From Propionibacteriaceae bacterium (GTDB lineage: Bacteria; Actinomycetota; Actinomycetes; Propionibacteriales; Propionibacteriaceae): a DNA stretch of 39,100 bases. How positions within the stretch are numbered: position 1 is the stretch's first letter; every line of letters begins with the position of its first letter. The position numbers and the translations under genes were made by a program. Location: the NCBI GenBank assembly GCA_009779115.1, contig WREX01000006.1:1-39100 (forward strand), in the 5' to 3' direction. The notes beneath the pieces were generated by a model, which saw only the letters and a list, made by a program, of their open reading frames with translations, had not been told where the DNA came from and made no database searches. This document shows positions 19,401 to 25,998 of the stretch, one piece after another.

Positions 19401-20258
19401 GCGGACAAGTTGGGCAAGGTGATCATCACCTATCCGACGAAGAACGGTACGACCAATGATGTGGAAGCCACGATCAATCCTGACTTCACGTGGTCGATTC
19501 CAACACCGCCGGATGCGACTGATGGAATTATCCATGCCGTCGTGGTTGACCTTGCGGGCAACGTTTCGCCTGAGGCGACTCACCCGCTGGATGTGACTCC
19601 GCCTGCTGCGCCGGTCGTCGGTCCGTCTAACGGAACGCTGATCTACGGAACGGCTGAGGCCGGTGGCACCATGCACATCACTGATGTGAACGGTAACCCG
19701 ATTCCTGGATGTGAGAACGTGACAGTCGATAAGGACAGCAAGTTCTCATGTGCACCCACACCGGCTCTCTCCGAGGGCACAGTGGTCAAGGTGTCGGTCA
19801 GCGACGCAGCCGGGAACATGTCCCCGACCGTCCAGCTGGTCATTGGCAAGATCACGATTGACTTCGGCAAGCCGACTGTGGCTCCGTTGGATACACAGAC
19901 AGTCACAGGGTCGAACTTCAATCCTGGTGAAACCGTCACTCTGACAGTCGATGGCCAGTCTGTTGGCACCTCTGCTCAGAAGGTGGATGAGAATGGCAAG
20001 GTGACCTTCACGTTCATCGTTCCTGGTAACTCTGCTGAGGGTCTCCATACGGGCACCCTGACGGCTACACAGTCTGGTACGGTTTCCGGCACCTACACCG
20101 TGGTCATCAACAAGCAGGTCAAGACTGGTGGTGAGGTTCAGACGACATCTCGGTCCTTCCCGATCGGTCTGCTGATCTCCGGTTCCATCATGGTTCTGGC
20201 AGGTCTGTGGATCTCTCCGAAGGTCAGGCGTCAATTCAAGGCAAGTGCTCGCTCCTGA
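7476..20258 (+). CDS. giant secreted/surface protein (about 4,260 aa) with multiple Big_1-like Ig domains; putative adhesin
   Basis: ATG at 7476 preceded by ggggggg RBS; RRRGWIKPLAFLSSFALTIGAIVVG signal sequence; SdrD-B-like RGVIYNDANGDGKIDNGEVGIPDQTV; GEVED-like TPGEIEDYLF; long array of A/T-V-x(n)-DxxGNPVPGxxV type invasin/intimin Ig repeats; C-terminal hydrophobic segment plus basic tail FPIGLLISGSIMVLAGLWISPKVRRQFKASARS. Confidence 0.95.
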   Translation: MLPVNSSNIHGSTGAPRRRGWIKPLAFLSSFALTIGAIVVGQLQPNALPQAAAEPAGRGDPVSNQGQMPVWTTYGTWKANWVVPVDQVNDQSIYWTTDDSTLTSVATTPIGSTVNMVWQAYGWSSDNTTYKTRAVLAFERIAPTPAGQTSFDTFQFDTNMIGRIGGTRDNPTGALTMYFMKNTAPRSNGPATCDSGYTPVVRVTVGQSDIQYACMPAFKMAGGFNQGLANGHATGGEIDQYTGNLYVRIAWNGGAAVDNQSSNSTAASSESEWTFGIWDPTTGKYSMSGSVQPGDWYQGMATVPQERVKVRQNVSGSGSSTPGAPCDIALDADGNAYTYSGSGLSATSAGNMSLVRMEPARDASGNIVDGTAANPWRYYVVEKINKDPFNANSWWSSGSNIWGNAFINGQFLLGGGTGIYNKPASMPATGLAGGDWSGTTRMVKIDPLTGLARVIWSVQNDQLSTATSRDNMSPEQAQIIRGVIYNDANGDGKIDNGEVGIPDQTVALYAQQADGSAKLMLSSQTTDSTGQYSFIVSGSSTQTYYVRPVQVQAPVLGGTMVNATQTWGAGSDEVGYNSAGQQVHNVATVKCLSGDITSETGGACNGALPLGSPDPTPGALGSTSDPSTWASYATVVFATSQQVPSADFGFSAFGSYGDAAAGPTDSNVPAHINGTGAPEVFLGNTLGAYTGPATDNKAHNATDDGVAINSKIAPFSLTDDVLAASKEYPMIATVSGSQASNAHVTGWTTGAGNDTWNTTPVWTPQVFGGTTGTTATGNYQFQSGSSPAISGTQPVQMRVNASLNDIKQPTNAGGEYYGGSGSTAWTTPGEIEDYLFNVADSVYRPAAQTDGPTGTFSFGMTGSSWTTSITAGHDPVVGKGTGVAAGVPATMTATVPNADWDITNVAIVDSVTGDMIQPKVDFTFNGLTASWTYTPATGEDVTALVTFKGLIPDPTQSTLVVSPEKTDLGKNITATVTAKTRSGALVPNEVVTFSGSDPKLKLSTTTCTTDANGTCNITVSSNDPGKYQVSATVVSHGANVDVNGSPATVEFTYQPVFDPANSDFTVSPDTLAGQDPVMVDIPNPPTGTATSYTAILTANDQEDQPMPNLTASDVNFTATDPNVSISALKNNGDGTYTVQYTSKKATSTATASVTVDQIKALSQKYNTNVLPIPFVHGLPVLECADPTIKCTNLSADPLNLTTKDASLATAYITDYYGNPVEGFDVTFSSDGSATLNTTNSPYVQPTDATGHASVTVKDNTAEAVHVSATIPYQSNPAAEIKNSPVTITFTPPTCDDDTCPIYKNSYFTVDPVVDPTDRINMTGWPTVTVPGLPDGTLTHYTATLTILDDDKNPISNLPVSAIHFMANSQNSQVNPQTMVTITNVKNNGDGTYTVQYSTGVSDYTMTASVSVFNKPIHTKDSDTEQALPIPFRPGPIVINVPDCTQPIARPSSNLSANPTQLDVSQTSTAKALVTDANCNPIPDVPVTFGSDGNAAINANQPPQVVKTDVDGIALASVTDSKAEVVNVSAAVPIESDLKQIKNSPVPITFTGGVLIVDPNQSSVSVEPTTQVVGALVKVTITARTADKTPVPNIPISQIQVSGSKGSGPNDSASVTNCAEIGASAPGVYTCDMTAKLVGQYTVSAVVTAVPLNEKPTVTFVHGAVCVNNCTPVLPDNAGNLTRFQMGANDQLADGNARDTATAFAYDVYGNAVPDANVEAVDQTTGDLANILNPRVATATTGADGTAEISWTATQPGIYTAQGTIDGLNPTVPGKTGVLNQIRFALGIVDAAHSSLEITPPSPIAAGQTYTLKATARDKDNHLVPAAIVSFSVNPATASLSDTTCRTLSDGTCTVTLTSNVADTYTVHATVPQNGVPTDVGGNGDPTKASPQTVVFTNGPVCVNTPDCKTHVTIDPNGAVANGTSQDKVNVFAFDQLGNPVAGALLNVTVPGEVHPVGATDPKTDAQGTASIGYTSTTAGSYPITVTLQGQQVPVSDTMNFTHGNGMGSLSITPDKPQQVGSHFTVTAKVADDNGNPVSGQNARFPAVADLTINPTSCTTGADGTCTVDVTSTVVGKYTISATDGSGAVFGNTVEAQFTNGPVCGPEKQLAAGLPPTKITRVDEVQNGARADGVDTDVFSVWGFDCYGNAVPNATVASTTTSPDLTIQSPIGATDANGNSTIWYTSNKVGSYQADVSISSVDQGTPTTVTPQGSPVTARFGPPVNPLYSSWSVSPAGPLIVGQDAVNTYTLTATLADDNHQPSAGSVISFRIDPTGPTFPNGSSCTADASGKCTVTVWSTKSGTYAINAVSAGQPITSANSKPAESVVWKPDVVCAHLSGCDPVDPNLASNLRTRVEVTYDGAFADGDARDTAKVYAFDKWGNPVPAMLVASTSQSGDDLKVQEGISPTGDDGTSTIWYSSTKAGQYQAAVTVDGKLPTASNIDGKPTGTNVITLNFVAGPPDLEKSTLTVKPTSLMTGESATATATLMDKNGNLIKGGSVTFHATNSAVFANPTSSGTDIEVTNDQGVATTTLTDNTVETTTVTGTVLQGNGQEGQFGSVDVTFGHKGADLNKSKLIVDNNTPTVGDTVKATANIVDQDGNPIEGYDVSFAIDSGTKAGLTVTSGTTDATGNAYATLTDDMADSVVLHATVKEGEVSDSPQTVAFQPNPNPDGNNTKVSVFPTQQKAGSPVTVTVDVRDLYNNPIPGIASTDFAVTGISQQHPEDVATVSPCAEVGPSQPGTYTCELTATKVGTYEVTAVVRAVEAVQHPTVEYGPAGVSSDSYFEMTKNDAVANGSDTDVATAHALDRYGNVVPNATVVVVDKSTGDLSGVLKPQTGTVTTGPDGTADVSWTATKVGTYTAEGTFDGIKPSNGSGILNQIRFIPGPYSLPDSTLEVTPPGPIQVGETYTLTATVRDTNKNVEADATVSFSVNDPTNASLSDTTCLTLSTGQCSVTLTSTVAGSYEAHATLPGPNGGPGDITGSPVQLQFAPGPLCVAPSCLSRVEVDPNSVLADGKAQDVIHAYAYDSYNNPIPGADVAATSTPAGLTLATPANPKTDANGTAILGYTATTDGTYTVPVTINGQTPKGSPADLIFTVGVATTGKLTIAPTPDQPPLAVNENYKVTAQVTDDMGHAVANKVVTFPAVDNLTFDQTTCNTGADGTCSVNVTSKVTGTYTIGATSPGVTFNTVQATFKAGPLCVPGDPGAPTNGNVTRVEELVNGVYYDGVQRDIFRVYAYDCDGNAKPDVAIASTPADQSGSVVTVQPDIAPTGADGTSTIWYTSKTPGSFKFDVTVTDPDTPGVHKTPQGSPINVIFGPVVDNTKSSWTVTPNGPLVVGTGADNSYTLTAALHDTNDKPVQGAAMSFATAPNGPTFPNGATCLSAADGTCTVQVYSTKSGTYNITATTSGKAVMSAAGNPAESRAWKPDVVCTDSVGCLTNVKVTQDNVVANGDARDQATLTAYDKYDNPVPGALVQSVTQDSDLRIQQGIKGTDDNGVSTIWYSSFKSGAHVATVTVDGQAPAAYQSDNSKSATPGQITLNFIPGPPDANHSVLSIDPTSPTTDDTITVTADIKDIHDNPVPGATVSFSTTGQATLTPASSGPLLAGASPNAAQVTALTAVSGPDGKAVVTMTDTKAETVTLRATIPVDSKDTDIKNSPMTVKINPVPWPGPCLGEPTALQECTNLSVDPPQLNVGALSTARAHVTDKYYNPAPGVTVTFTLDQPGSTGILVTTQAVTDADGNAFATVTDTVAEAVKVHATITQGELDKSPQTVTFTNPLPRIPDAPTITAPKDGTLTNQNPLQIAGTGEAGATVKVMDTDGTVVCTTTVSTGTPATWSCSAPLADGQHTLTATQTNAGGTSNPSNAVHVTVDTVPPAPPVVNVANATKVAGTAEPNSTVTIKWPDGTVTKGIPVDSTGAWSVPTPAGMESGNISVTATDAAGNESQPTIAYLDTKIPAAPVIKVANGTEISGTADKLGKVIITYPTKNGTTNDVEATINPDFTWSIPTPPDATDGIIHAVVVDLAGNVSPEATHPLDVTPPAAPVVGPSNGTLIYGTAEAGGTMHITDVNGNPIPGCENVTVDKDSKFSCAPTPALSEGTVVKVSVSDAAGNMSPTVQLVIGKITIDFGKPTVAPLDTQTVTGSNFNPGETVTLTVDGQSVGTSAQKVDENGKVTFTFIVPGNSAEGLHTGTLTATQSGTVSGTYTVVINKQVKTGGEVQTTSRSFPIGLLISGSIMVLAGLWISPKVRRQFKASARS
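12156..15500 (+). repeat. super-repeat copy 1 (units 6-15) of the Big_1-like array
   Basis: Ten consecutive units match units 16-25 one-to-one in order. Confidence 0.85.
15501..18822 (+). repeat. super-repeat copy 2 (units 16-25) of the Big_1-like array
   Basis: Same domain order as 12156-15500; offset between the first units is 3345 nt (1115 codons). Confidence 0.85.
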
Positions 20259-20288
20259 GTACTGTGTCCCACTAATCAACATTTGAGA

Positions 20289-20332
20289 CCGGATGGTCCG
20301 ACCCCATGAGGGGCCGGGCCATCCGGCTTTTT
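20289..20332 (+). terminator. intrinsic terminator of the giant gene
   Basis: ccggatggtccg ... cgggccatccgg stem followed by cttttt. Confidence 0.85.
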
Positions 20333-20569
20333 ACGTCTGGTTTCATTTCATTGGCTATGCCGGGATCCACTGCTTGCCAGCGTGTTGACCGGCACAGTGG
20401 TGTCCCATGAGCCGGTGATTGTCCTGAGGGCAGGCTGGATAGTTTGTGAGCAACGACCTAACGGGTCAGTGTGCCAGCACCCGGGACGGGAAGTAGCCAT
20501 GAAGCGGTGGATCAGGACTGGGCTCCTGGGGTGGAAGAATGAACCCGACAGATCGTGACAGGAGGTTCA

Positions 20570-21748
20570 ATGACCGCGCTGGACGTGGCCCTTGCTGAGT
20601 TTCAGGCGCACTTCCCCGGGGAGCCCGATGGGGTGTGGGAGGCTCCGGGACGTGTGAACCTCATCGGGGAGCACACCGATTACAACGGGGGACTCGTGCT
20701 GCCCATCGCGTTGCCGCAGCGCACGTATGCCGCCGTACGAAGGCGTCAGGACACGATACTCACTCTGGTCTCGGCCGGGATGCCGTACTGCCCACCTATC
20801 AGCCTGGCTTCGATCGTCGCGGGCCATCCAGCGGGGTGGGAACGCTACCCTGCTGGAGTCCTGTGGGCTATGGCAGAGGCTGGGTACCCGGTGTCTGGTC
20901 TCGACGTGGCCTTTGCCTCCGACGTGCCAGTCGGGTCGGGACTGTCCAGTTCAGCCGCCATCGAGGCGGCCGTTGCAGTGGCGGCACCCGATCTGTTCGA
21001 CTGTGGGCTTTCGGCCGATGAATCCGGTCGGGCTGAGTTGGCCACACTGTGCCAGCGGGCTGAGAACCACATCGCCTGTGCTCCCACGGGAGGTATGGAC
21101 CAAGCTGCGGTCTTGCGTAGTCGCGAAGGCTACGCCCTGAACCTCGATTGTGCTGACGGATCGATCCGACATGTCCCCTTCCGTATCCGCGACAAGGGAC
21201 TGGCACTGTTGGTCATCGATACTCGGGTCGAACATTCCCATGCCACAGGAGAGTACGGACAACGCCGAGCCGACTGTGAAGAAGCCTGCGACCGATTGGG
21301 GGTGGCACATCTTGCTGAGCTGTCCACGAACGACCTCCCCGCCGCTATGGCCCGAGTGAAAAGCCCCCGTTTGGCCCAGCGAGTGCGTCACGTTCTCACA
21401 GAAAACGACCGAGTACGCCTGGCAGTCGCAGCAATGGAAGCCAACGATTTCGTGGAACTGGGCCGATTGTTCGTGGACTCTCATGCCTCGCTGCGCGACG
21501 ACTTTGAGGTCTCATGCCCACAGTTGGATCTCGCCGTGGTCACGGCCCTGGAAGCCGGTGCCTTGGGCGCCCGCATGACCGGAGGAGGATTCGGCGGTTC
21601 CGCCATCGCCCTAGTCTATGAACAAGCCCTGCCAGCAACCCGTGAAGCCCTCCTCACCGCCTTTGAACACCACTCCTATGCTGCTCCCAAGTTCCTCGTC
21701 GCCGAAGCCGCAGCGCCCGCACGCCGTACTGTTGTTCCATGTTGTTGA
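20570..21748 (+). CDS. galK: galactokinase
   Basis: APGRVNLIGEHTDYNGGLVLPIAL signature, VGSGLSSSAAIE GHMP kinase motif, MTGGGFGGSAIAL; aggagg RBS upstream of the ATG at 20570. Confidence 0.95.
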   Translation: MTALDVALAEFQAHFPGEPDGVWEAPGRVNLIGEHTDYNGGLVLPIALPQRTYAAVRRRQDTILTLVSAGMPYCPPISLASIVAGHPAGWERYPAGVLWAMAEAGYPVSGLDVAFASDVPVGSGLSSSAAIEAAVAVAAPDLFDCGLSADESGRAELATLCQRAENHIACAPTGGMDQAAVLRSREGYALNLDCADGSIRHVPFRIRDKGLALLVIDTRVEHSHATGEYGQRRADCEEACDRLGVAHLAELSTNDLPAAMARVKSPRLAQRVRHVLTENDRVRLAVAAMEANDFVELGRLFVDSHASLRDDFEVSCPQLDLAVVTALEAGALGARMTGGGFGGSAIALVYEQALPATREALLTAFEHHSYAAPKFLVAEAAAPARRTVVPCC

Positions 21749-21908
21749 GGTTGTGTGTGGGCATCCGTGTCTGCGGGAGACTGTAGACGAGTAGCGTTGA
21801 TAAGACTTCGGTGAATTTGTGTCATCGGGCGGAGATCCAGGGGTAACCGGGCCAACATACGGGCGTACAATAAGGCCAATCATTGGGGTGAACTGAGAGA
21901 AGCATGAC

Positions 21909-23201
21909 GTGGCGCGCATACCGGGGGTGATTAGCAAAACCTTCGCGTCACTGAAGTTCTTCAATTACCGGATGTGGTTCTGCACGGCTCTGGTGTCCAA
22001 TATCGGGGCCTGGATTCAAAGAATCGGCCAGGACTGGCTGGTCTTGAGGCAACTGACTCCCAACTCGGGCCTGGCAGCCGGGATCGTCACCGCCCTGCAG
22101 TTCGCCCCCGTACTGTTCTTGTCGGCGTGGGCCGGGGTCTTGGCCGACCGGTTGCCGCGCCGCCAGTTGTTGATGGTCACGCAGGCTGCCCAAGGGGTCC
22201 TGGCTCTTGGGCTGGGCGCCTTGGTGCTGTTGGGCCATGCACAGTTATGGCACGTCTACGGTTTCGCCTTGCTACTGGGCTGCGCGACAGCCATTGATGC
22301 CCCAGTACGGCAGACCTTCGTCGCTGAAATGGTCCCCCTCACGTCACTGCCCAATGCGATCGGACTGAACTCTGCTATGTTCAACTCCTCGCGTCTGCTC
22401 GGCCCAGCACTCGCGGGATTCCTCATCCAGGCCTTCGGCACCGGATGGGCGTTCCTCCTCAACGGGGTGACCTTCGCCGCCACCATCATCGGCCTGGCCT
22501 GCATGAGGCAGGCGGAACTGCGCATCGTGGAACGAGTCAAGAAGCAGAGCGGGCAGATACGCCAGGCGGTCGTCTACATCCGAAAGCGCCCAGAAATATG
22601 GCTGGTACTGGTGATCATCGGTGTCATCTCATGTCTGGGATTCAACTCACAACTGACCATCGCCATGATGGCCACTCAGGTCTTCGACCGCCAGGCGGGG
22701 CAATTCGGCCTGCTGAGTTCCATGTTCGGCGTCGGGGCGCTGATCGGCGCCCTCATGGCCGCGCGGCGTGCCCGTCCGCGGCTCAGACTCATCGTCGGGT
22801 CGGCTATCGGGTTCGGTCTGACTTCGCTGCTGTCCGCAGTGATGCCGACGTACCTCACTTTCGGCCTATCGGGGATCTTCGTGGGCCTGTGCACCCTGAC
22901 CCTGATGACCGCGGCCAACTCGACGATCCAGATCACCACAGAGCCGTCCATGCGTGGCCGGGTGGTCGCCTTGTACATGCTGGTCTTCCAGGGCGCCACA
23001 CCCATCGGCTCGCCCATCGTGGGCTGGATTTCTGAAGCCTGGGGCACTCGTTGGGCCATCGGCATCGGTGGAGTCTCCGCACTCCTGGTCGCCGCCTTCG
23101 CCCTGCTGTGGTTGAGGTCCCGCTGGCAACTGACAGCAGGGTTCCGCGGTTTTCCACCCCGCCTGGTCGTCAACGGTCCCGAAGAAGGCACACCACGGTG
23201 A
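21909..23201 (+). CDS. MFS transporter (MFS_3 / EntS-like)
   Basis: 12-TM-type hydrophobic ORF with AGVLADRLPRRQLL and TSLPNAIGLNSAMFNSSRLLGPALAG motifs. Confidence 0.85.
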   Translation: MARIPGVISKTFASLKFFNYRMWFCTALVSNIGAWIQRIGQDWLVLRQLTPNSGLAAGIVTALQFAPVLFLSAWAGVLADRLPRRQLLMVTQAAQGVLALGLGALVLLGHAQLWHVYGFALLLGCATAIDAPVRQTFVAEMVPLTSLPNAIGLNSAMFNSSRLLGPALAGFLIQAFGTGWAFLLNGVTFAATIIGLACMRQAELRIVERVKKQSGQIRQAVVYIRKRPEIWLVLVIIGVISCLGFNSQLTIAMMATQVFDRQAGQFGLLSSMFGVGALIGALMAARRARPRLRLIVGSAIGFGLTSLLSAVMPTYLTFGLSGIFVGLCTLTLMTAANSTIQITTEPSMRGRVVALYMLVFQGATPIGSPIVGWISEAWGTRWAIGIGGVSALLVAAFALLWLRSRWQLTAGFRGFPPRLVVNGPEEGTPR

Positions 23202-23240
23202 CAGTCATGTTCACTCCCCATCCCCCCGCAAGCACCTAAG

Positions 23241-23276
23241 CCGGAATCCACCGATCCATTGCTGTTACACGGCCCC
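23241..23276 (+). repeat. dispersed intergenic repeat, diverged copy A
   Basis: ccggaatccaccgatccattgctgttacacggcccc. Confidence 0.6.
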
Positions 23277-23344
23277 AGATGGGCGCCCTGGCCCCATCGC
23301 CAACGCTTAACAGACGTCCAGTCTGCCCTCACGCTGTCGCTGTG

Positions 23345-23395
23345 CCCGAATGCACCGATTCATGGCTGCTGTGCGACCCTGTGCCGGCACGCTGG
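23345..23395 (+). repeat. dispersed intergenic repeat, copy B
   Basis: cccgaatgcaccgattcatggctgctgtgcgaccctgtgccggcacgctgg; 45/51 identical to copy at 24443-24493. Confidence 0.85.
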
Positions 23396-23691
23396 AGGAG
23401 TCCTCGGAAGCCATGGTGAGGAGCATTCACAACCAGTACGGTCCTGCGGTTCATCGTAGTGTCGAACAACACTGATGAGAAAAAGACTCTACCGGTGACC
23501 GGCTGATTCGGGTTACAGTGGTGTCGGACCATGTGCCAAGTGTGTGCCCAACGAGGTGTCGACCGGATCGGTGCAGATGCTCCTCTTCACTGTGAGTGGA
23601 GACGCCAGAGACAAACACCACAACAAGGTCGACCGGTATAGTCTTGTACCCGTGGCACACAGGCGTGCTCGATGAAGAAAGGTGCGGTGGC

Positions 23692-24441
23692 ATGACGAAG
23701 ATCTTCGCACATAGAGGGGCGAGCGGCTACGCCCCGGAGAATACCCTTGCTGCATTCAACCTTGCCCGTGAACAGGGTGCCGACGGGATTGAACTCGACA
23801 TTCAGATGACCAAGGACGATGAGATCGTCGTCATCCACGATGAGACCGTTGACCGTACCACGTCAGGCACAGGTCTGGTACGCGACCTCACCTTGGACCA
23901 GATCAAGCGGCTGAACGCGTCGGCGGGCAGCCACACGTACCCCGACGAAAAAATACCCACCCTGGATGAGGTTTTCGACCTTCTCGCCGACTCACAGATG
24001 CTGATCAACATTGAGATCAAAGACTCACGCGTGCCGTACCCCGGCATCGCCGAGAAGGTGCTCGAAATGATCGACAAACGCAACTGGGAATACCGCATCA
24101 ACCTGTCCAGCTTCAATCACATCACTCTGGCGCACATCCGTCAGATCGGTTCCCTGGTCTACACCGGCGTGCTCTTCCAAGACATCTTGTACGAGCCGTG
24201 GAACTACGCCCACCAACTGTGGGCAACAGCCCTTCATCCTCATTTCCGGTACGTGGACACGGTTCCCGAGTTCATCGACGAGGCGCACAACTCCTTGCTG
24301 GAAATCAACGTCTGGACGGTTGACGAGGAAGAGGACATCGACCGCATGCTCGCCATGGGAGTGGACGGCCTGGTCACCAACTACCCCGACCGAGCCCTAG
24401 AACGCCGCGACAGACAACCAGTACGAGCAGCCCACGCGTAA
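23692..24441 (+). CDS. glycerophosphodiester phosphodiesterase family protein
   Basis: IFAHRGASGYAPENTLAAFNLAREQGADGIELDIQMTKDDEIVVIHDETVDRTT GDPD signature; ATG at 23692 chosen over the upstream ORF start. Confidence 0.92.
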   Translation: MTKIFAHRGASGYAPENTLAAFNLAREQGADGIELDIQMTKDDEIVVIHDETVDRTTSGTGLVRDLTLDQIKRLNASAGSHTYPDEKIPTLDEVFDLLADSQMLINIEIKDSRVPYPGIAEKVLEMIDKRNWEYRINLSSFNHITLAHIRQIGSLVYTGVLFQDILYEPWNYAHQLWATALHPHFRYVDTVPEFIDEAHNSLLEINVWTVDEEEDIDRMLAMGVDGLVTNYPDRALERRDRQPVRAAHA

Positions 24442-24442
24442 A

Positions 24443-24493
24443 CCCGAATCCTCCGATTCATGGCTGCTACGCGACCCTGTGGAGGCACGCTGG
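24443..24493 (+). repeat. dispersed intergenic repeat, copy C
   Basis: cccgaatcctccgattcatggctgctacgcgaccctgtggaggcacgctgg; begins 2 nt after the GDPD stop. Confidence 0.85.
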
Positions 24494-24655
24494 CTTATCT
24501 GGACCCAGTCGCACAATCCTCTGCGACGCTGTTCATGCCCGGCCCATCTGACAACTGGAGGAAACCCTCAGCACTGGAAGGGCTCTGTCGCCGACGGCCA
24601 CTTCCAGTCCCAGATCGACACGACTAGGCTGGGGGACCTGAGCGAGAGGACCACC

Positions 24656-25903
24656 ATGTCTGACCTGATTGAATCTGCTTTGGTGAGCGTTCACCGTGAG
24701 GCGGGAGCGAAGTTTGCCCCGTTCGGTGGATGGAACATGCCGGTCGAGTATTCGGGCGTTTTGGCCGAGCACAAAGCCGTACGGGAGTCTGTGGGAATCT
24801 TCGATGTCTCTCACCTGGGCACATTCCTGGTCGAGGGCGAGGATGCCGCGGCGTACATCAACACCCGGCTGACCAATGATCTGAACCGCATCTCACCCGG
24901 CCAGGCCCAGTACACCCTGCTGCTCAACCAAACCGGCGGGGTGGTCGACGACATGATCATCTATCTTCTGTCGGAATCGGCGGTCATGGTGATCCCCAAC
25001 GCGGCCAACTCCGACGAGGTGATTCGCCGCCTGCGGGACAACGCCCCCGCGCATCTGACATGGACCGACCGCCACACCCAAGAAGCCATCATCGCCGTCC
25101 AGGGGCCGAACAGCGCCAGCGTGTTGGATGCCACCGGCCTGCCCTCGGACATCGGCTACATGAGCTTTGTGAGGACTGAACTGGCCAGCCAGGGACAGGT
25201 CGTGTCCTTGAGCGTGTGCAGGACTGGCTACACCGGCGAACACGGCTACGAGATCGTTGTGCCCGCGCAGTCAGCGGTGACAGTCTGGGAGTCGTTGTTC
25301 CGCAACGGCGCCCAGTACGGCGTGGTCCCCTGCGGTTTGGGAGCTCGCGACACCCTGCGTACTGAGATGGGTTATCCTCTGCATGGCCATGACCTCAGTC
25401 CCACTATTTCCCCAGTCGAAGCCCGAGTCAGCTGGGCCGTCGGCTGGAAGAAGGAACATTTCGACGGCGACGAAGCAGTACGAGCCCAGCGCAAGGCCGG
25501 GGCTACGCGGACTTTGTTAGGCATCCGGGCCTGTGGCCGCGGTATTCCCCGCCCCGGGATGCAGGTCTTCGACAACTCCGGCCGTCTTCTCGGAGAGGTG
25601 ACTTCGGGCACATTCTCCCCGACTGAGAAAGTTGGCATCGGACTAGCCCTGATGACTCCAGCACCCAACCCCGCGAAGCTGAGAACTGACCCCGGCACCC
25701 CCACCACTCCCGTTCTTCCAACCACTCCCACCGCCGATCCGCCTTCTGCCGGTGAATCCTCTGCTGACACCGCCCCAATCGTCCCTCCCGACAACCCCCC
25801 CGGTGTCGCCGTCGGTGACCACGTGCTCGTAGAAATGCGCGGTCGCAACGAAGAGTTTGAAGTCGTCAGCCCCCCCTTCGTCCCACCACGTGTGAACGAT
25901 TAG
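24656..25903 (+). CDS. gcvT: aminomethyltransferase (glycine cleavage system T protein) with a low-complexity insertion
   Basis: GWNMPVEYSGVLAEHKAVRESVGIFDVSHLG, LLNQTGGVVDDMIIY, RTGYTGEHGYEI, GARDTLRTEMGYPLHGHDL; Pro/Thr-rich insertion before the C-terminal VGDHVLVEMRGRNEEFEVV. Confidence 0.94.
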   Translation: MSDLIESALVSVHREAGAKFAPFGGWNMPVEYSGVLAEHKAVRESVGIFDVSHLGTFLVEGEDAAAYINTRLTNDLNRISPGQAQYTLLLNQTGGVVDDMIIYLLSESAVMVIPNAANSDEVIRRLRDNAPAHLTWTDRHTQEAIIAVQGPNSASVLDATGLPSDIGYMSFVRTELASQGQVVSLSVCRTGYTGEHGYEIVVPAQSAVTVWESLFRNGAQYGVVPCGLGARDTLRTEMGYPLHGHDLSPTISPVEARVSWAVGWKKEHFDGDEAVRAQRKAGATRTLLGIRACGRGIPRPGMQVFDNSGRLLGEVTSGTFSPTEKVGIGLALMTPAPNPAKLRTDPGTPTTPVLPTTPTADPPSAGESSADTAPIVPPDNPPGVAVGDHVLVEMRGRNEEFEVVSPPFVPPRVND

Positions 25904-25918
25904 CAGCAGACACAAGAA

Positions 25919-25965
25919 AGTCGGGGCGATAGTGGAGACGCTATCACCCCGACTGTATCCTTTTT
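25919..25965. terminator. bidirectional-type terminator between convergent gcvT and tlpA-like genes
   Basis: agtcggggcgatag tggagacg ctatcaccccgact stem followed by gtatccttttt. Confidence 0.8.
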
Positions 25966-25998
25966 CAGAACACGAATTATTGTTTTCTGGGCGACCTC

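Noticed and set aside
18450-19676. 408-aa minus-strand ORF inside the giant gene (Arg/His-rich)
   Set aside because: Antisense to conserved Ig-domain coding sequence; composition typical of spurious complementary-frame ORFs.
23362-24627. Small peptides MAAVRPCAGTLEE... (23362) and MAATRPCGGTLAY... (24460) as real sORFs
   Set aside because: Differences between copies in the shared part are non-synonymous and the peptides diverge after about 11 aa; more likely a nucleotide repeat. Kept only as a possibility in the repeat finding.
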